NCBI RefSeq assembly: GCF_938045345.1
Contig: NZ_CALIMS010000035.1
Span: 1 to 64,000 of the forward strand
Source of the DNA: an uncultured Campylobacter sp.
GTDB lineage: Bacteria; Campylobacterota; Campylobacteria; Campylobacterales; Campylobacteraceae
Reading direction: 5' to 3'
DNA length: 64,000 nt
A program made the position numbers and the translations under genes. Shown piece after piece: positions 44,050 to 53,683 of the stretch (its first letter is position 1; each line of letters starts with the position of its first letter). The notes beneath the pieces are model-generated. The model was given only the letters and a program-made list of their open reading frames with translations. It did no database searches and was not told where the DNA came from.

Positions 44050-45794
44050 TGTTTAGCCACCCTATAAATTTCTTCTATACTAGTTACTCCGCGCGCAGCA
44101 CGTATAACACCATCTTCAAACATATCTATAAAACCCTCCTCCTTCGCCAAGGCCCTCATATCGTCCTTTGAGCCGCCGTTAGCGATCAAGCTCTGCATTT
44201 TATCGGTAATAGGTAAAATTTCACTAATCATCTCACGCCCCATATAGCCCGTCTGACCGCATTGATCGCAACCTACAGCCTTGAAAAATGTGTATTTTTC
44301 AGGCAAAAATTCCTTCAGCTGATCAAGCATCGATTTAGGCAGATTTGTAGGCTGCTTGCAGTGCGGGCAAAGCTTTCGCACGAGACGCTGCGCCTCTACT
44401 GCAATGAGCGCACCACTTATGAGGTAGGCCTCTATACCCATATCCACTATTCGCGGGATCGCACTAACGGCGTCGTTGGTGTGTAGGGTCGAGAAAACCA
44501 AGTGTCCAGTAAGAGCAGCCTGGATCGCGATCCTAAGGGTCTCTTGATCACGGATCTCACCGATCATTATGATGTCAGGGTCTTGTCTTAAGATCGAGCG
44601 CAATGCTGAAGCAAAGGTAAGACCCGCTTTTTCGTTAACTTGGACTTGTTGGATTAAATTTACTTGATACTCGACTGGATCTTCTACGGTAATAACCTTA
44701 GTATCGATATTTTTAATATCGTTTAGCGCTGCATATAGCGTCGTAGACTTACCGCTTCCCGTAGGTCCGGTAACCAAGATAATACCGTATGGAGCCTTCA
44801 TAGCGTTATTAAATTTCTTAAAGCTATCAGGGTGCATGCCGAGCTTTTCCAGGCTTATGATAACTTTGGATTTATCTAGAATACGCATAACTGTAGATTC
44901 ACCGTTGATAATAGGCAGTGTCGAGATACGAAAATCATATTCGCGACCTGAAATTTTCATACTAAATCTACCGTCCTGCGGCTTACGGCGCTCGGCGATA
45001 TCCATATTTGAAAGTAGCTTCAATCGGCTTACTAGCGGTGGATAGATATCCTTATCAAAGATAAAAATTTCAGCGAGCATTCCGTCGATTCTGGTACGTA
45101 CGACGCAGTTATTCTCGGTAGGCTCGATGTGAATATCACTACCGCGCATCTTAATAGACTGGCTAATTATCATCTCAATGAGCTTCAAAATCGCCGAGGT
45201 ATCATCGCTGCTTCCGCTACCGCCGGTGTTGGCGAGCTCTTTGCGGATCTCCGCTACGAGCCCTTTAATGCTCTCTGAAAGCTCAAGCTTAGATAGATAT
45301 TTATTTACCTGATTTGGATCGGCTACTACGATTTTAAGCAGCTGTTTGCTAAACATAGCCTGCGCTTTATCTTGCGACTCAAGATTAAACGGATCAGAAA
45401 AAGCAACGTAAATATTCAGATCATCCGCTTTAACCGGTATCACGCCGTATCTTTTAAGCTGTGCGGTAGGAGTGCGTTCCGATAGCCTGAAGTCTATATC
45501 GATATCATCTAAATTCATATACGACAGGTTCATTTTCTTGGCTAGAATTTGCAAAAATTCCTTTGGATCCATCGAAAATTTTTCGCTTATATCGTCAAAT
45601 GCTATCTGACGACGCTTGTACAGCTCAACTAAAATTGAGCAAAAATCATCCTGGCTTAGATAGTTATCTCCGACTAAAACCTCTCCTAGCGTCAAGCCGA
45701 TATCCATCTTGTCCTTGATTTCCGGAACAACGGTGCTAGTAAGGATATTGTTTCGTATTAAAATCGCAACGATCTGTTCTTCAATCTTTGTCAT
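44046..45794 (-). CDS. ctsE: Type II secretion / pilus assembly ATPase
   Basis: GspE/PilB/MshE family. An N-terminal MshEN-like domain, then Walker A GPTGSGKSTTLYAAL, the Asp box, Walker B DIIMIGEIRDQETL and a zinc tetracysteine module (CPHC and CDQCG). It powers pseudopilus extension. Start placed at the ATG at 45794 (MTKIEEQIVAIL) with GGTGA upstream; an in-frame TTG four codons earlier is less likely. Confidence 0.92.
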   Translation of the reverse strand: MTKIEEQIVAILIRNNILTSTVVPEIKDKMDIGLTLGEVLVGDNYLSQDDFCSILVELYKRRQIAFDDISEKFSMDPKEFLQILAKKMNLSYMNLDDIDIDFRLSERTPTAQLKRYGVIPVKADDLNIYVAFSDPFNLESQDKAQAMFSKQLLKIVVADPNQVNKYLSKLELSESIKGLVAEIRKELANTGGSGSSDDTSAILKLIEMIISQSIKMRGSDIHIEPTENNCVVRTRIDGMLAEIFIFDKDIYPPLVSRLKLLSNMDIAERRKPQDGRFSMKISGREYDFRISTLPIINGESTVMRILDKSKVIISLEKLGMHPDSFKKFNNAMKAPYGIILVTGPTGSGKSTTLYAALNDIKNIDTKVITVEDPVEYQVNLIQQVQVNEKAGLTFASALRSILRQDPDIIMIGEIRDQETLRIAIQAALTGHLVFSTLHTNDAVSAIPRIVDMGIEAYLISGALIAVEAQRLVRKLCPHCKQPTNLPKSMLDQLKEFLPEKYTFFKAVGCDQCGQTGYMGREMISEILPITDKMQSLIANGGSKDDMRALAKEEGFIDMFEDGVIRAARGVTSIEEIYRVAKQ

Positions 45795-45799
45795 CGCGA

Positions 45800-46339
45800 T
45801 CACCAATAAATTTTAATCGAGCTAAGCTTATCGCCAGCATAAATTGCAATTACCATCTTTTTTACCTCTTCTTCTTCTTTGATAAAAAGCTCGGCGCGCT
45901 CGCCGTTTTCTAGGGTAAAGACATACGTATCACTCTTTTTTACGTATGCTCTCTCCGTAAATTTATCAAAAATTTCAGACAAAATATAATTAATTTTAGG
46001 CGTTCTTATATAGCTTATGTCTACACCGTCGCAAAGCGCCAAATAAAGCATCTTTTTTTGAAAAATTATGGTCGAATAAAGAGAAGCGTTCTCGCGAGCC
46101 TCTTTGGTTTTATAAAGCATCACCGTAGGCACTACAAGCTCATTTACTTTGTCCATCTTCAGGCACGCTTTGGCATACATATTTGCAAGCGCCTCGCTCT
46201 GCTCCTCGATGAATAAATTTCGCACGCTTTCTTGGCAGATACGGTTATACTGACCGATCTGATCCCAGTTGCGCACGTCATCGGCACTAACTGCAAATAA
46301 CGACGCGATCGCAAAAGCTAAAATATATAAAATTTTCAT
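45800..46339 (-). CDS. Exported protein of the cts/msh-like operon, unknown
   Basis: 179 residues with a signal peptide (MKILYILAFAIASLFAVSA). The mature part is helical, Glu/Lys-rich, with cysteines at about 34, 59 and 102, ending in a beta-like segment (DTYVFTLENGERAELFIK). I recognise no family. It is fused tightly to its neighbours (4-base overlap upstream), so it probably serves the same machine. In C. jejuni the gene at a similar place is ctsX, but that match is positional only. Confidence 0.7.
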   Translation of the reverse strand: MKILYILAFAIASLFAVSADDVRNWDQIGQYNRICQESVRNLFIEEQSEALANMYAKACLKMDKVNELVVPTVMLYKTKEARENASLYSTIIFQKKMLYLALCDGVDISYIRTPKINYILSEIFDKFTERAYVKKSDTYVFTLENGERAELFIKEEEEVKKMVIAIYAGDKLSSIKIYW

Positions 46340-47349
46340 AGTTTATCGCTTCTTATCTTTGAAATGAGGTTAGAAATTTCGCTATTTTTCGCCTTTGCAT
46401 TAAAGGTCTCAAGAGCGTAAAGCGCGTCTTCCTTACGACCTTTTTTATAATTGGCTTTAGCAAAAATTATCCAGCTGGCGACGTTGTCCTTATCAAGCTC
46501 ATTTGACGTAAGAGCCCATTTGATCGCATTGTCGTAGTCTTTCTTATTATACGCTTCTTCGGCTAGCGATAGCGAATACTCAATCTTATTCGTCGCGTAA
46601 AATTTGCTCTCCAAGCTCTGCTTATCTTCGCTTAAATTTGAAGTTTTTATCTCAATTCTAGAACTTAGCGGAGTGCTACTTGCGGTATTTGTAGAACCTC
46701 CAGAGAAATTTGATTTAGGCGGCAATGGAGCGCGTCCAAAATCGATAACCTCATTTTTAGGTGGCTGATTTGCAAAAGCTGCGTTATTGGTATTAGGTAC
46801 GTTAAACGTAGGAGCATTTTGATTGCCAAAATTCTGATTGCCAAAATTTTGACCGCCGAAATTCTGCGCCTGAGCCTGCCCGCCATAGTTTCCGCCATTT
46901 TCGTAATTATTGGTTATCTTAAATCCACCGGAATCCTCGCTGGATAGCACGCCTACGTCATTTAAATTTAAGCTTGGACGTTCCTTTTCGTGTTTAGAGT
47001 TAGAGGTGCGGGCAACTTTCGGAGCGCTGATATTATAATCTTCTTTGGAGATATTATTTTGCACTGCAAGATCTGCCGCCTGCTGCTCGGCATCATTAGC
47101 AGAATTTGTAGCTCCGCCCTTATCTTCAATATTTTGATTGATACTTGCCATGCTAACGCTATCGCTATCTTTAAGCAGCCAGAATATCGCTCCGATCGCA
47201 ACCGAGATCAATATCAAAAGCCCTAAAATCGTCTTGTCAAATCTCAATACGAAATTCGGCTTAGATTTTAGGAAAGAAAACTGCTTTCTATTTTTGTTAT
47301 ACTCTTCCCATTTTTTTTCAAGTTCGTTTACTTCGTAAAATTCAAGCAT
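46336..47349 (-). CDS. MshN-like TPR membrane protein
   Basis: 337 residues: cytoplasmic N-terminus, one membrane helix (ILGLLILISVAIGAIFWLL near 48-66), a disordered linker with a short repeat (NFGGQNFGNQNFGNQ) and a C-terminal tetratricopeptide-like part (SLAEEAYNKKDYDNAIKWAL). This layout and its place between an ATPase (47342) and MshE/CtsE-like gene match MshN of MSHA pili. Confidence 0.75.
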   Translation of the reverse strand: MLEFYEVNELEKKWEEYNKNRKQFSFLKSKPNFVLRFDKTILGLLILISVAIGAIFWLLKDSDSVSMASINQNIEDKGGATNSANDAEQQAADLAVQNNISKEDYNISAPKVARTSNSKHEKERPSLNLNDVGVLSSEDSGGFKITNNYENGGNYGGQAQAQNFGGQNFGNQNFGNQNAPTFNVPNTNNAAFANQPPKNEVIDFGRAPLPPKSNFSGGSTNTASSTPLSSRIEIKTSNLSEDKQSLESKFYATNKIEYSLSLAEEAYNKKDYDNAIKWALTSNELDKDNVASWIIFAKANYKKGRKEDALYALETFNAKAKNSEISNLISKIRSDKL

Positions 47350-48172
47350 TTATTATCCCCGAGCCTATCGCTGCCATCTCTATGATTTTATTATTAATCT
47401 GCGAAAAACTAATTTCCGTAGGTTTATTTACCTCGTAATACTCAAAAAGCTCATACATCTTATACATAAGCTTGTTGATATTCCTCATATTACCGTCCGT
47501 TAAATTTAAAATCAAATCGAAATTATCGTCGCTAAACATAAAATAGTATTGTTGAAAGCCATGAAGCACAAGCTTTTTTTCAATATACAGCTTGACTTCG
47601 CCTAAATTTGAATTAGGAAGCTCGATGCTCTCCCAAATTCTGGTTTTAAAATAATCCTTTGCGAGGCGATCTTCCTCGTCAGTCTTATGAACCGTAAATA
47701 AAAATTTAAATAATCTAGTATCTGCCATAAGACGAATTTTTTCTATCAAATTCCCGGGATACAGCTGAGCCTCATCAAGCAAAATAACGACCTGCTCTAC
47801 CGCTCCTACGTTAGTAGAAATTCCAAATCTCTCTCTGTAAACCCGCATAAAATTTTCATAATTATCAATCGGCTCGCTAGGAGTTGAATGAAAAATCTGC
47901 GAATACAGCTCTAAGAAAAATTCTTTCTCATCAAAAAACGGCTGCGGCACAAATACAACTCTTACCTTTTTTTCAAGATCGACCTTGATTTTATTAAGCA
48001 AAAATGTCTTGCCGCAACCCGGTTTGCCGTAAAAAAGTATGAGTTTTAACGGCTTTTGCAAAGCATTTAAAATTTTATGATAAGCAAGGGTAGATTTATC
48101 GAGATTAACGAAGTCTGAGACTTCGTTATCCTCGATAAAAATCTCCTTGATCGCCGTATAGTTATTACTCAT
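47342..48172 (-). CDS. ctsP: MshM/ExeA-like AAA ATPase
   Basis: 276 residues. Walker A is YGKPGCGKTFLLNKI, Walker B VVILLDEAQLYP, and a sensor-like region ends in a helical domain. Family members (MshM, ExeA) work with the secretin and peptidoglycan. It occupies the place of C. jejuni CtsP, a nucleotide-binding protein needed for DNA uptake; gene symbol given on that basis. Overlaps both neighbours by 8 bases. Confidence 0.75.
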   Translation of the reverse strand: MSNNYTAIKEIFIEDNEVSDFVNLDKSTLAYHKILNALQKPLKLILFYGKPGCGKTFLLNKIKVDLEKKVRVVFVPQPFFDEKEFFLELYSQIFHSTPSEPIDNYENFMRVYRERFGISTNVGAVEQVVILLDEAQLYPGNLIEKIRLMADTRLFKFLFTVHKTDEEDRLAKDYFKTRIWESIELPNSNLGEVKLYIEKKLVLHGFQQYYFMFSDDNFDLILNLTDGNMRNINKLMYKMYELFEYYEVNKPTEISFSQINNKIIEMAAIGSGIINA

Positions 48173-49673
48173 TTTCGTAGATGGACTTTGAGTAACCTAG
48201 CTCTTTAAGCGAGGTAGCAAGCGGCGCGCCAGTATTGTCGATGATATGTGGAGTTACAACAAATATTAGCTCCGACGTGCTCAAAACATCGGCAGTACTT
48301 TTGAAAAGATTTCCGATTAATGGAATTTCGGCTAGCACAGGCACCCTAGTATTATTCTTGGACTTAGTTGCACCAATCAAACCGCCTAAAATTACAGTAT
48401 CGCCATCATCTACCCAAACTACACTAGAGAGTTTCTTTTGCAAAGTATCAGGTGCGATATCTCTTCTGCCGTTTTCTTTTCTTACATTATCTTCTGCATA
48501 TTTAAGAGAACTTAAAGATGGATTGATTCGTAGCATAATCCTATTATCATCTGAAATTTCAGGCAAGATATTCAAAAGAATACCTACAAAGATCGAATAC
48601 TGATCATCCGACTGAGTATCTCCGCCTTGATAATCACCTGTAGTAGTAGATTTCAATACGTAGTTAATAGTATCACCTACGGAGATAATAGCAGGCTGAT
48701 TATTCATCGTAGTTACTTTAGGGCTTGAAATAATCTTGGTTTTACCTTTAGTCTCTAGAAAGTTAATCAAACCGTCGATATTAAAATTTAGATTAGCCCC
48801 TATCGTCCAAGTTCCGTGAGTATCGCTAGCCTTTCCTCTATTGCCGTTATCTATATGATAGCCTGAAAGTTTAGTCGGATCTCCACCTACATAGGTATTA
48901 AATCCTAGTTGAAATTTACTCCAATCTATACCGGTGGTGTATTCGTTATTTAGCTCGACAGATATGATATTTACATCTAGCAAGACTTGGCGACTAAGGC
49001 GTTTTTGCATACCGCTTAGATATCTATCTACGCGAGCTATCTGAGACTTCATAGCAGTAACGGTTACTAAACCGGCATTTTGATTTATAATAGGAGCGAC
49101 TGCGACGTATTTTTCGGTACCGTTATTTAAAACAGAGGTGATTTCCTCGCTAATCTTCTCCCAAAAATCAAATTTCTCTTTGGTAGTGATCTTATTATCT
49201 TCTTTATTTTCTTTATCGTCACTATCATCCACTTTCGTAGGTGCGGAATCGACAGAAGATTTAGTAACAGCAGTACCTTCTCTAATAGAAGTGATGTAAT
49301 CCACTTTAAAAGTCCTAGTCTCTAGCGCTGAAATTTTTAATATGCCATGAGAATACTCATAGCTTAGATTATTCTCTTTTATGAGTAGATCTAAAACTTC
49401 GCGTAAAGAAAGGTCTTTGATGCTTACGCCTTGCAGTGGCTTACTCATCTCCTCTTGAGCGATAGCATCTTTTGCTACCACCGAGAAGCGGCACATATCG
49501 GATAGCTGAGTTAGCATCTCGTTTAGCGTAACGGTATCGTTAATCTTGATATTTAGCGCCTTCCTATCGCAGTTACCTGCAGTTGCGGGAGCGGCATATA
49601 GACTAGTAGCCGTAACAGACAAAGCAAGCATAGCGGCTATGCTAAGCTTTTTACTTATATGTAATAATGACAT
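48165..49673 (-). CDS. ctsD: Secretin, GspD/MshL family
   Basis: 502 residues with signal peptide. An N-terminal secretin/TonB short domain (LNEMLTQLSDMCRFSVVAKD) is followed by the C-terminal secretin domain (SSPKVTTMNNQPAIISVGD, VILGGLIGATKSKNNTRVP and LIGNLFKS). It forms the outer-membrane pore for the pilus or incoming DNA. Confidence 0.92.
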   Translation of the reverse strand: MSLLHISKKLSIAAMLALSVTATSLYAAPATAGNCDRKALNIKINDTVTLNEMLTQLSDMCRFSVVAKDAIAQEEMSKPLQGVSIKDLSLREVLDLLIKENNLSYEYSHGILKISALETRTFKVDYITSIREGTAVTKSSVDSAPTKVDDSDDKENKEDNKITTKEKFDFWEKISEEITSVLNNGTEKYVAVAPIINQNAGLVTVTAMKSQIARVDRYLSGMQKRLSRQVLLDVNIISVELNNEYTTGIDWSKFQLGFNTYVGGDPTKLSGYHIDNGNRGKASDTHGTWTIGANLNFNIDGLINFLETKGKTKIISSPKVTTMNNQPAIISVGDTINYVLKSTTTGDYQGGDTQSDDQYSIFVGILLNILPEISDDNRIMLRINPSLSSLKYAEDNVRKENGRRDIAPDTLQKKLSSVVWVDDGDTVILGGLIGATKSKNNTRVPVLAEIPLIGNLFKSTADVLSTSELIFVVTPHIIDNTGAPLATSLKELGYSKSIYENE

Positions 49674-50079
49674 TTTGACTTCCTTGTTTTAGTGTTAGTT
49701 CGACTTTATTTTCATCGTCGTTGGTAATAATAACGCTATTGCCCGTTATTTGCACGATCTTATATGAGCCTACATATTCGCCCAAACCATACCACTTATC
49801 GTTTAGCTTAACCTTATCGCCCATAATACCTACTAGCTGATAACCTAGATCCACCTGCTGATTAGCTTCTCTAGGCGCATTAGCTTCTTTAGGATAAAAC
49901 GGATCTTGCAAAGAAGCTATCTGCTCATCGCTAAGACCCACTCTAGGCTTACTAAGATCATCGAATATCGCATCGTACTTAGCTTTATAGGCTCCATTAC
50001 TAGGCGCCACCGTCTGATTATTATCTACAGCAAATAGAGCAGTAGAAAGTAGCAAAGAGCATAAAATTAACTTTTTCAT
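49651..50079 (-). CDS. Small exported protein, MshK/CtsR-like by position
   Basis: 142 residues with a signal peptide (MKKLILCSLLLSTALFA). The C-terminal half (YQLVGIMGDKVKLNDKWYGLGE and VELTLKQG) is a short beta-rich domain like those of PilP/MshK proteins that bridge inner membrane complex and secretin. Overlaps the secretin gene by 23 bases. Confidence 0.7.
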   Translation of the reverse strand: MKKLILCSLLLSTALFAVDNNQTVAPSNGAYKAKYDAIFDDLSKPRVGLSDEQIASLQDPFYPKEANAPREANQQVDLGYQLVGIMGDKVKLNDKWYGLGEYVGSYKIVQITGNSVIITNDDENKVELTLKQGSQNVIITYK

Positions 50080-50732
50080 TAGTAATTTACTCCCCAGATA
50101 GATATACCGATGCTTCCACCGATTTTGCCATTTTTAGTGGCATTGATATCCATCTTATTTACATCTACGATCATCTCCGATTGTTCGATAAGGTTGATAT
50201 ACCTAAGGACGTTCGAAAATGCTCCTTCAAATTTCACATCTATATCCAGCAAAGCTTCAGGCTGAAAAATTTGTTTGATGCTAGGCTCTCTTCTATCGCT
50301 GTGAATAGCATAAATTTTAATATTGTTATTCTCTGCGATCGTTGAGAGGCTATCCATAAATTTAGCCCAGTTCTTTTCATTATAGGTAAGCTTTGAAATT
50401 TCTTTTAGCTTACCGTCTAGATACTTACGCTCTTCAACGATATTGTTAAGGTTGGTCCTAGCACCATTGAGGATATTGCGTTTATTATTAACAAAAGCAT
50501 CAGGATCACCGCCAAAAAACTCGTTATACTCTCTTTGTGCGCCTTCAAGCTTAGTAGTGGCAGTACTTAGATTTGTTTCGCTCTCCTCTAAATACGGATC
50601 CGCATAGCCACTCAAAATAAAGTAAGCTACCACACCTACAAACAACAAAGCTATGTAAAAATAGTTATTTGCACTATTTCCCTTGGAGGCAAACCATTGA
50701 TCAAGTTGATCTAATGAACTTTTCTTTTTCAT
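50079..50732 (-). CDS. PilO/MshJ-like inner membrane protein
   Basis: 217 residues: short cytoplasmic N-terminus, a membrane helix (YFYIALLFVGVVAYFILSGY near 24-43), a coiled coil and a small alpha/beta domain (KIYAIHSDRR and LLDIDVKFEGAFSNVLRYIN). This is the PilO architecture. Works with the PilM/N-like protein encoded just upstream, one-base overlap. Confidence 0.8.
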   Translation of the reverse strand: MKKKSSLDQLDQWFASKGNSANNYFYIALLFVGVVAYFILSGYADPYLEESETNLSTATTKLEGAQREYNEFFGGDPDAFVNNKRNILNGARTNLNNIVEERKYLDGKLKEISKLTYNEKNWAKFMDSLSTIAENNNIKIYAIHSDRREPSIKQIFQPEALLDIDVKFEGAFSNVLRYINLIEQSEMIVDVNKMDINATKNGKIGGSIGISIWGVNY

Positions 50733-52252
50733 TATTTAACCTCCACACTGATATTACTATCGTAAAAGACGGTTTTATTACCCTCTTGTAGCGCGATTGT
50801 TTTAGTATCCACGCCGTACACCTCTTTTTTACTGATATCCTCTAAAAGCTCGGTCATCTGCTTATCGTTTTTGGTGCGCACCTGAACAGTTAGAGTCCTA
50901 TTCTCATCACCGATCCTAACCATATTGCCCTTATTTTTAACGACCATATTGGTTAGCTCAAAAATAGAAACACCCTTCATAGCGTAATTGTTTTTCTTGT
51001 CTAAGATGGCATTAATTAGATCGCGCCTGTCGTTAAGCTCCTTACCACTCTTAGCAGCCTGGGCATTTACCTCTTTAGTCTCTTTATCCAAACGCGCATT
51101 TTCTGCTCTAGCAGGAACCATCTGATCTTCCAAACCTTGATATTCGCTAGTTTTATCATTAGCTACCATATTATTATAATAGCCGTAGCCGAAGTTATAC
51201 GCAGGATACACAGCCCCAAGTAAGCAACCTAGCAACATATAGCCTATCAGCTTGCCGGTTGATCTTTGAGTCAAAGGCGGAGGTCTCATAAACGGCGAGT
51301 AGTTGTGATCGTCGTCTTTAGTAACCAAATAATCTTGACCCACCAAGAACATTAAAATATCTAGCTGAGTGAGCGGATAATCTTTTGCGTTGATTGCAAC
51401 GTTAAAATTAAAATCTTTGTATCTTAGCTTTAGATTATTTTCTACAAAAACCTCGATCGCAGGAATTTTACCAATATCCGTTCCGATATAGACGTTTTGA
51501 ATATTGACGTTGTAAATTTTACTAATACCGTTCAATACGTCGTTGATGTAGTAAAACATATCGTCAAAAATTTGGATCATATAATCGCGTTCGGTTGGAT
51601 TTTCTAAATTTACTCCCTGTTTGGAGAGCAATCTATAAAAGCTCTCTTCATCAACTCTACTACCGACTAGCTCGACATATTTTTCATGCAAAAATTTTAG
51701 GTTGTATCTTACTTGACGAGATTGAAAATATTCGCCGTTTTGATACACTACCAAAAACGCATCGTCGCGTTGCAAGTAGATGAAGCAGTCGATTCCGTCG
51801 CGAGTTAGGACGCCTCTATTATACAAGCCCTCGTATAAAAATGGAGCCATTGCCACATAGTCGATGTAGTTCGTCCTAGCGGCGATCGCATCGAATTCTG
51901 AAGTGAGTTTGGCATTATCTACGACAAAGACGTTGAAAATTCTATCATCGCCGCCAGCGCCTATTACCTCACTATAGGTGATTTTGTAATCCAAAGCGGT
52001 GTCAAGCCCCAGCTCCTCATACACCTTAACGACGATCGCATCTAAAAGATCCGCGTCCTCTACCGATCTGCTTATCTCAACCGTCGCAGTCATTATATCC
52101 TTATACGGAATATATGAGACGTAAGTTTCCTTCGCACGATTTGCTTTTGAGAAGTCGTGCTCGAAAACTTCATTCTCACTTAGACCGAATATGGTTTGCG
52201 TGACTTTGTTAATCGCAACAATCGAACTAGCATTTTTACTATTCTTTGCCAT
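50732..52252 (-). CDS. PilM/PilN-like (MshI-type) pilus assembly protein
   Basis: About 506 residues. The ATG at 52252 (MAKNSKNASSI) follows GGAG; a longer frame to 52318 would run into the promoter. The N-terminal about 340 residues look like an actin-like PilM domain (IDCFIYLQRDDAFLVVYQNG), then a membrane helix (LIGYMLLGCLLGAVYPAYNF) and a PilN-like coiled coil plus small domain. A fused PilM-PilN is typical of MshI-type systems. First gene of the operon. Confidence 0.75.
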   Translation of the reverse strand: MAKNSKNASSIVAINKVTQTIFGLSENEVFEHDFSKANRAKETYVSYIPYKDIMTATVEISRSVEDADLLDAIVVKVYEELGLDTALDYKITYSEVIGAGGDDRIFNVFVVDNAKLTSEFDAIAARTNYIDYVAMAPFLYEGLYNRGVLTRDGIDCFIYLQRDDAFLVVYQNGEYFQSRQVRYNLKFLHEKYVELVGSRVDEESFYRLLSKQGVNLENPTERDYMIQIFDDMFYYINDVLNGISKIYNVNIQNVYIGTDIGKIPAIEVFVENNLKLRYKDFNFNVAINAKDYPLTQLDILMFLVGQDYLVTKDDDHNYSPFMRPPPLTQRSTGKLIGYMLLGCLLGAVYPAYNFGYGYYNNMVANDKTSEYQGLEDQMVPARAENARLDKETKEVNAQAAKSGKELNDRRDLINAILDKKNNYAMKGVSIFELTNMVVKNKGNMVRIGDENRTLTVQVRTKNDKQMTELLEDISKKEVYGVDTKTIALQEGNKTVFYDSNISVEVK

Positions 52253-52289
52253 AACACTCCACTTCCAAATGAAATTTTCTACGCTGCTA

Positions 52290-52318
52290 ATACTAATAGA
52301 AATAAAATAAAATGTCAA
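52290..52318 (-). promoter_or_regulatory. Sigma-70 promoter of the cts/msh-like operon
   Basis: On the minus strand TTGACA (52318-52313) and TAGTAT (52295-52290) with a 17-base T-rich spacer. The -35 box overlaps the era stop codon. The leader to the ATG at 52252 is about 30 bases. Confidence 0.65.
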
Positions 52319-53184
52319 TAGATAAAATCGGTTTTTACCCTAAATTCGTCATTTTTCCAGCTTTTTTTTACAAAAACTGTTAATTTTAAGTAAATTTTGA
52401 CCTTAGAAAAATTTGAAATTAACTTTTTTGCTCGAATTCCGATCCGCTTGATCGCCTCGCCGTTTTTGCCGATCAACATCTCTTTGTGTGAATTGCTGTC
52501 CGTTATGATCCGCGCATACACCGAGGTTAGACCAGGTTTTTCCACCACTTTTTCCATCACGACGTCGCTGCAATACGGGATCTCGTCGCTCATACTCTCA
52601 AAGATCGCCTCGAGTATGAAGTCGCGGTAAATTTCGCGCTCGTTGGTCGCGCTTAAAATTTCAGGATCGTAAAAATACTCGTGCTCGGGCAAAATTTTAC
52701 AAATTTCATCCAAAACCTGCTTTTTATAGACCTTTTTTTTGATGCTAACGGGGATTATTGCCTCAAATTTATCGGTAAATTTTTGATATTGCAGCAGCTT
52801 TTGCACGATCTTTTCGTCGTTTGCTTCGTCAATTTTAGTTAAAATCACGATATGTTTGGTGCCTGCGTTTAAATTTAAAAATTTTTCATATTCCGCGGTA
52901 TCGTCGTGCACGGGCGCCAAAAACAGCACCAAATCGCAGCCCTCAATCGCTCCGAGCGCCACTTCGACCATCAGTTTATTCATCAGCTTGGCGCTTTCGT
53001 GCAGCCCGGGCGTGTCCGTGAAAATCACCTGATCGGCGCCGTTCATCGCGATGCCGTTAATCTTACGACGCGTGGCATTGATCTTGTGTGAGACGAGCGA
53101 AATTTTCTCGCCGCAGAGATAGTTTAACAGCGAGCTCTTGCCCGCATTCGTTCGCCCGATGAGCGTTACAAATCCGCTTTTCAT
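52315..53184 (-). CDS. era: GTPase Era
   Basis: 289 residues; binds 16S rRNA and GTP in small-subunit maturation. G1 is GRTNAGKSSL, G3 DTPG, and G4 TKID (Thr replaces the usual Asn). The C-terminal KH domain has MLIGKNGEAIKRIGIRAKK. Upstream of the pilus operon with which it shares direction. Confidence 0.93.
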   Translation of the reverse strand: MKSGFVTLIGRTNAGKSSLLNYLCGEKISLVSHKINATRRKINGIAMNGADQVIFTDTPGLHESAKLMNKLMVEVALGAIEGCDLVLFLAPVHDDTAEYEKFLNLNAGTKHIVILTKIDEANDEKIVQKLLQYQKFTDKFEAIIPVSIKKKVYKKQVLDEICKILPEHEYFYDPEILSATNEREIYRDFILEAIFESMSDEIPYCSDVVMEKVVEKPGLTSVYARIITDSNSHKEMLIGKNGEAIKRIGIRAKKLISNFSKVKIYLKLTVFVKKSWKNDEFRVKTDFIY

Positions 53185-53683
53185 ATTTTCCTTAAATTTA
53201 TAAATTTATCTTGCAACCGCAGCGCTAAGCCCTTACGGGTAAATTTTAAAATCTCGTTTTGTGCAGGCCGACTCCGCACGAGCGTAGAAATTTTAAAATT
53301 CCCACGCCGCGCAAACAGGTGAAATTTTAAAATTTCAAGCTGCACGGTAGCGCTCAATTTTACTCGCCTCGGCGCAAAATTTTATCTACTTCAAATTCTG
53401 CGCGCCATAGATTTTGCGACTTCATAAATTGATCGAGAAATTTTAAATTTTATCCTGCCATGCGCTACGGCTTGACATACAGCTCGCACCGCGCAGAATT
53501 CAATCATCCTAGAAATTTTACAGACTTAAAATTTTAAAGCATCGTCAAATTTAAAAGGACGAAGTTCTGCGCATTTTAAAATTTCGCTAAATTTCATACT
53601 TAAAATTCTAAATTGCTTTGCAAATTTAAAAACCGTAAAATTCCGCGGCTCCGCAGTTTTCTAAGAGCAACTGCCGCGCCGCC
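53185..53683 (+). other. Gene-free stretch between era and hslU
   Basis: About 500 bases of AAATTT/AAAATTTT mosaic with G+C-rich spacers; no gene, RNA or terminator recognised. Confidence 0.5.
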
